From Deltaproteobacteria bacterium (GTDB lineage: Bacteria; Desulfobacterota; Binatia; UBA9968), in assembly GCA_016183075.1 (NCBI GenBank), contig JACPFH010000594.1, forward strand, positions 1-6,079: 6,079 nucleotides of DNA, read 5' to 3'. Numbering within the stretch: the stretch's first letter is position 1; each line of letters starts with the position of its first letter. Of the stretch, positions 4,797 through 6,079 are shown piece by piece. The translations under genes were made by a program, and so were the position numbers. The notes under the pieces were generated by a model. That model saw only the letters and a program-made list of their open reading frames with translations, was not told the DNA's origin and ran no database searches.

Positions 4797-5758
4797 TTTC
4801 TGTCCCGCCCTTTTGTAAAGGCCAGGATATTTTCCATCACTTCATCCATCAAACGCTGGCGCGCCTCGCGCGCGGTCCAAGCGCAGTGAGGCGTCACCAG
4901 CAGGTTGTCCAGCTCCTTTGCCGCCTTGATGAGCGGATGATCCGGTGGGGGTGGTTCCTGGGTGAGTACGTCCAGTGCCGCGCCTGCGAGCCAGTTCTCA
5001 CGCAGGGCCTGGATCAGCGCTTCGCTATCAATGAGAGCACCACGCGCCGTATTAATCAGGAAGGCCGAAGGCTTCATAAGAGACAAGGCACGGCTGTCGA
5101 TCAGGTTTTTTGTCTGCGGGACTAAAGGGCAGTGGAGAGAGACAATGTCCGCCCGTTTGAGGAGTTCATCTAAGGGTAGACGGCCCGGCGGGAGCGGACC
5201 TTGAGAGCCGGGACGGGCAGCGGTCAGCACTTCCATGCCGAAGCTACGGGCCATCTCAGCCACTCTGCGGCCGATATTCCCGTAGCCGACGATTCCTAGT
5301 TTCTTGCCGGAAAGCTCCAAGGTGGGGTATTCGAAGATCGTATAGATCGGGCTTTTTTCCCAGGCCCCCGCGCGCACCAGGGCCCCGTAACTGCCCGCAC
5401 GGGTGGCAAGCTCGAGGAGGAGGGCCATGGTGAACTGGGCGACGGATTGAGCCGCGTACCCGGGAACATTGCACACTGTGATGGCGCGCGCCCGGGCAGC
5501 TTCCAGATCCACGTTGTCGGTGCCGGTAGCGGCGATGGCGATCAGCTTAAGATCTTTTGCGGCGGGCGAATCGAGCAGCGCTCTGTCAAGCACCACTTTG
5601 TTGAGAACGACCACATCATAGCCTTGAAGGCGCTGCGCCACCTCGGTTGGGGCCGTCAGCTTGTGGATGACACATTTCCAATTTTCGCCAAAGCGCTTTA
5701 GCGAAACGTCACCGAAGGTAGAGGCGTCGAGAAAAACGATGCTGAGCTTGCCGGCCAT
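4784..5758 (-). CDS. D-2-hydroxyacid dehydrogenase, glycerate dehydrogenase-like
   Basis: NAD(P)-dependent oxidoreductase that would reduce a 2-keto acid such as hydroxypyruvate to the D-2-hydroxyacid, or the reverse, in the cytosol. With the start at 5758 it has 324 residues, normal for the family. An N-terminal substrate domain is followed by a Rossmann domain with GYGNIG at 158-163. The catalytic residues are Arg239 (NTARGA), Glu268 (TQEPPP) and His291 (TPHCAW). The ending TPHCAWTAREARQRLM is typical of glycerate dehydrogenase/hydroxypyruvate reductase members. After the second Rossmann strand it reads TAARPGSQG with no acidic residue, which may mean NADPH use. An earlier in-frame start at 5815 would overlap mazG by 56 bases and add 19 atypical residues. 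ATG 5758 is preferred because KLSIVFLD then starts the protein as in relatives. The mazG stop lies one base upstream and no strong ribosome site is seen, so translation is probably coupled. Confidence 0.92.
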   Translation of the reverse strand: MAGKLSIVFLDASTFGDVSLKRFGENWKCVIHKLTAPTEVAQRLQGYDVVVLNKVVLDRALLDSPAAKDLKLIAIAATGTDNVDLEAARARAITVCNVPGYAAQSVAQFTMALLLELATRAGSYGALVRAGAWEKSPIYTIFEYPTLELSGKKLGIVGYGNIGRRVAEMARSFGMEVLTAARPGSQGPLPPGRLPLDELLKRADIVSLHCPLVPQTKNLIDSRALSLMKPSAFLINTARGALIDSEALIQALRENWLAGAALDVLTQEPPPPDHPLIKAAKELDNLLVTPHCAWTAREARQRLMDEVMENILAFTKGRDRNRVL

Positions 5759-5759
5759 G

Positions 5760-6079
5760 TTACGGCTCGCGCTCGATTCTCTTAGCCTCTTCCCAAAGGG
5801 CGTCCATTTCCGCAAGCGAAGACTCGGAGGGGCTCTTGCCCTTTTGTCGTAGCCGGGCTTCGATGTGGGAAAAGCGCGTCACGAAGCGGTCGCTGGCCAT
5901 GGCCAGTGAATCCTCGGCATCGAGATCGAGGAAGCGCGCGAGGTTTACCAGGGCGAAGAACAGGTCGCCCGCTTCTTCCTTCAGGCGGCGTTTATCGCCG
6001 GTGGTTTGAGCCGACTTGAGTTCGCTAAGCTCCTCCTCGACCTTCTCCCACACCGGCTCGATTCGTGGCCAATCGAATC
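5760..6079 (-). CDS. mazG: Nucleoside triphosphate pyrophosphohydrolase MazG, C-terminal part
   Basis: Hydrolyses nucleoside triphosphates to monophosphate and pyrophosphate and is thought to clean out abnormal nucleotides; in some bacteria it affects (p)ppGpp levels. The window edge cuts the 5' end. 105 residues are visible, and the frame stays open to 6079, beginning FDWPRIEPVWEKV. The GTG at 6053 is internal and not the start. The all-alpha MazG fold carries its metal-binding pattern as EELSE (15-19), followed by ExxD in EAGD (35-38). The ending EMDALWEEAKR is characteristic of the C-terminal domain of full-length MazG (about 250-280 residues). The TAA stop is separated by one base from the ATG of the dehydrogenase, so the two form an operon. 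Confidence 0.93.
   Translation of the reverse strand, partial: FDWPRIEPVWEKVEEELSELKSAQTTGDKRRLKEEAGDLFFALVNLARFLDLDAEDSLAMASDRFVTRFSHIEARLRQKGKSPSESSLAEMDALWEEAKRIEREP

Noticed and set aside
5759..5815. Longer N-terminus for the dehydrogenase from an in-frame start at 5815
   Set aside because: It would overlap mazG by 56 bases and the 19 extra residues look like a shadow of mazG; the family start fits ATG 5758.

Overview
The window is a piece of a bacterial chromosome with moderately high GC. It holds six protein-coding features: two are cut by the window edges, one is a broken gene and one is a small unknown. No rRNA, tRNA, CRISPR array, transposase or phage gene is visible. The protein styles (a GAQNDLQ-type FtsH, a Crp/Fnr regulator with a TTRPR recognition helix, a radical SAM remnant of the KPSKYDDDGY type) remind me of Nitrospirae, NC10/Methylomirabilota, Acidobacteria or the former Deltaproteobacteria. 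This is an impression from memory and not a taxonomic assignment.

Layout. Positions 1-1288 (+) encode the C-terminal two thirds of the membrane AAA+ protease FtsH, with the 5' part outside the window. Positions 1289-1577 are non-coding, with an imperfect hairpin and a possible inverted-repeat operator. Positions 1578-2258 (+) encode a complete Crp/Fnr-family regulator. It is followed after 41 bases by a complete phosphohexomutase (phosphomannomutase/phosphoglucomutase type) at 2300-3979 (+), which begins at a TTG codon directly behind a hairpin. Positions 3980-4291 form a structured non-coding leader with a perfect 14-base palindrome, a possible 18-codon leader ORF, two mutually exclusive hairpins and a 13-base direct repeat. 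The second repeat copy contains the start codon of a small helical protein of unknown function (4292-4498, +). Positions 4557-4732 (+) hold the remains of a B12-binding-type radical SAM gene. On the minus strand, mazG (5760-6079, cut at its 5' end) and a D-2-hydroxyacid dehydrogenase (4784-5758) form a tight two-gene unit that converges on the remnant.

How the parts fit. FtsH (membrane protein quality control) and MazG (removal of unwanted nucleoside triphosphates) are housekeeping genes. The regulator and phosphohexomutase may form one unit for sugar-phosphate or polysaccharide metabolism, though their base composition differs. The dehydrogenase looks like a glycerate/hydroxypyruvate-type enzyme translated with MazG. 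I see no convincing complete new system. The most unusual stretch is 4137-4732: a structured leader, a small unknown protein and a decayed radical SAM gene with an apparent internal deletion.
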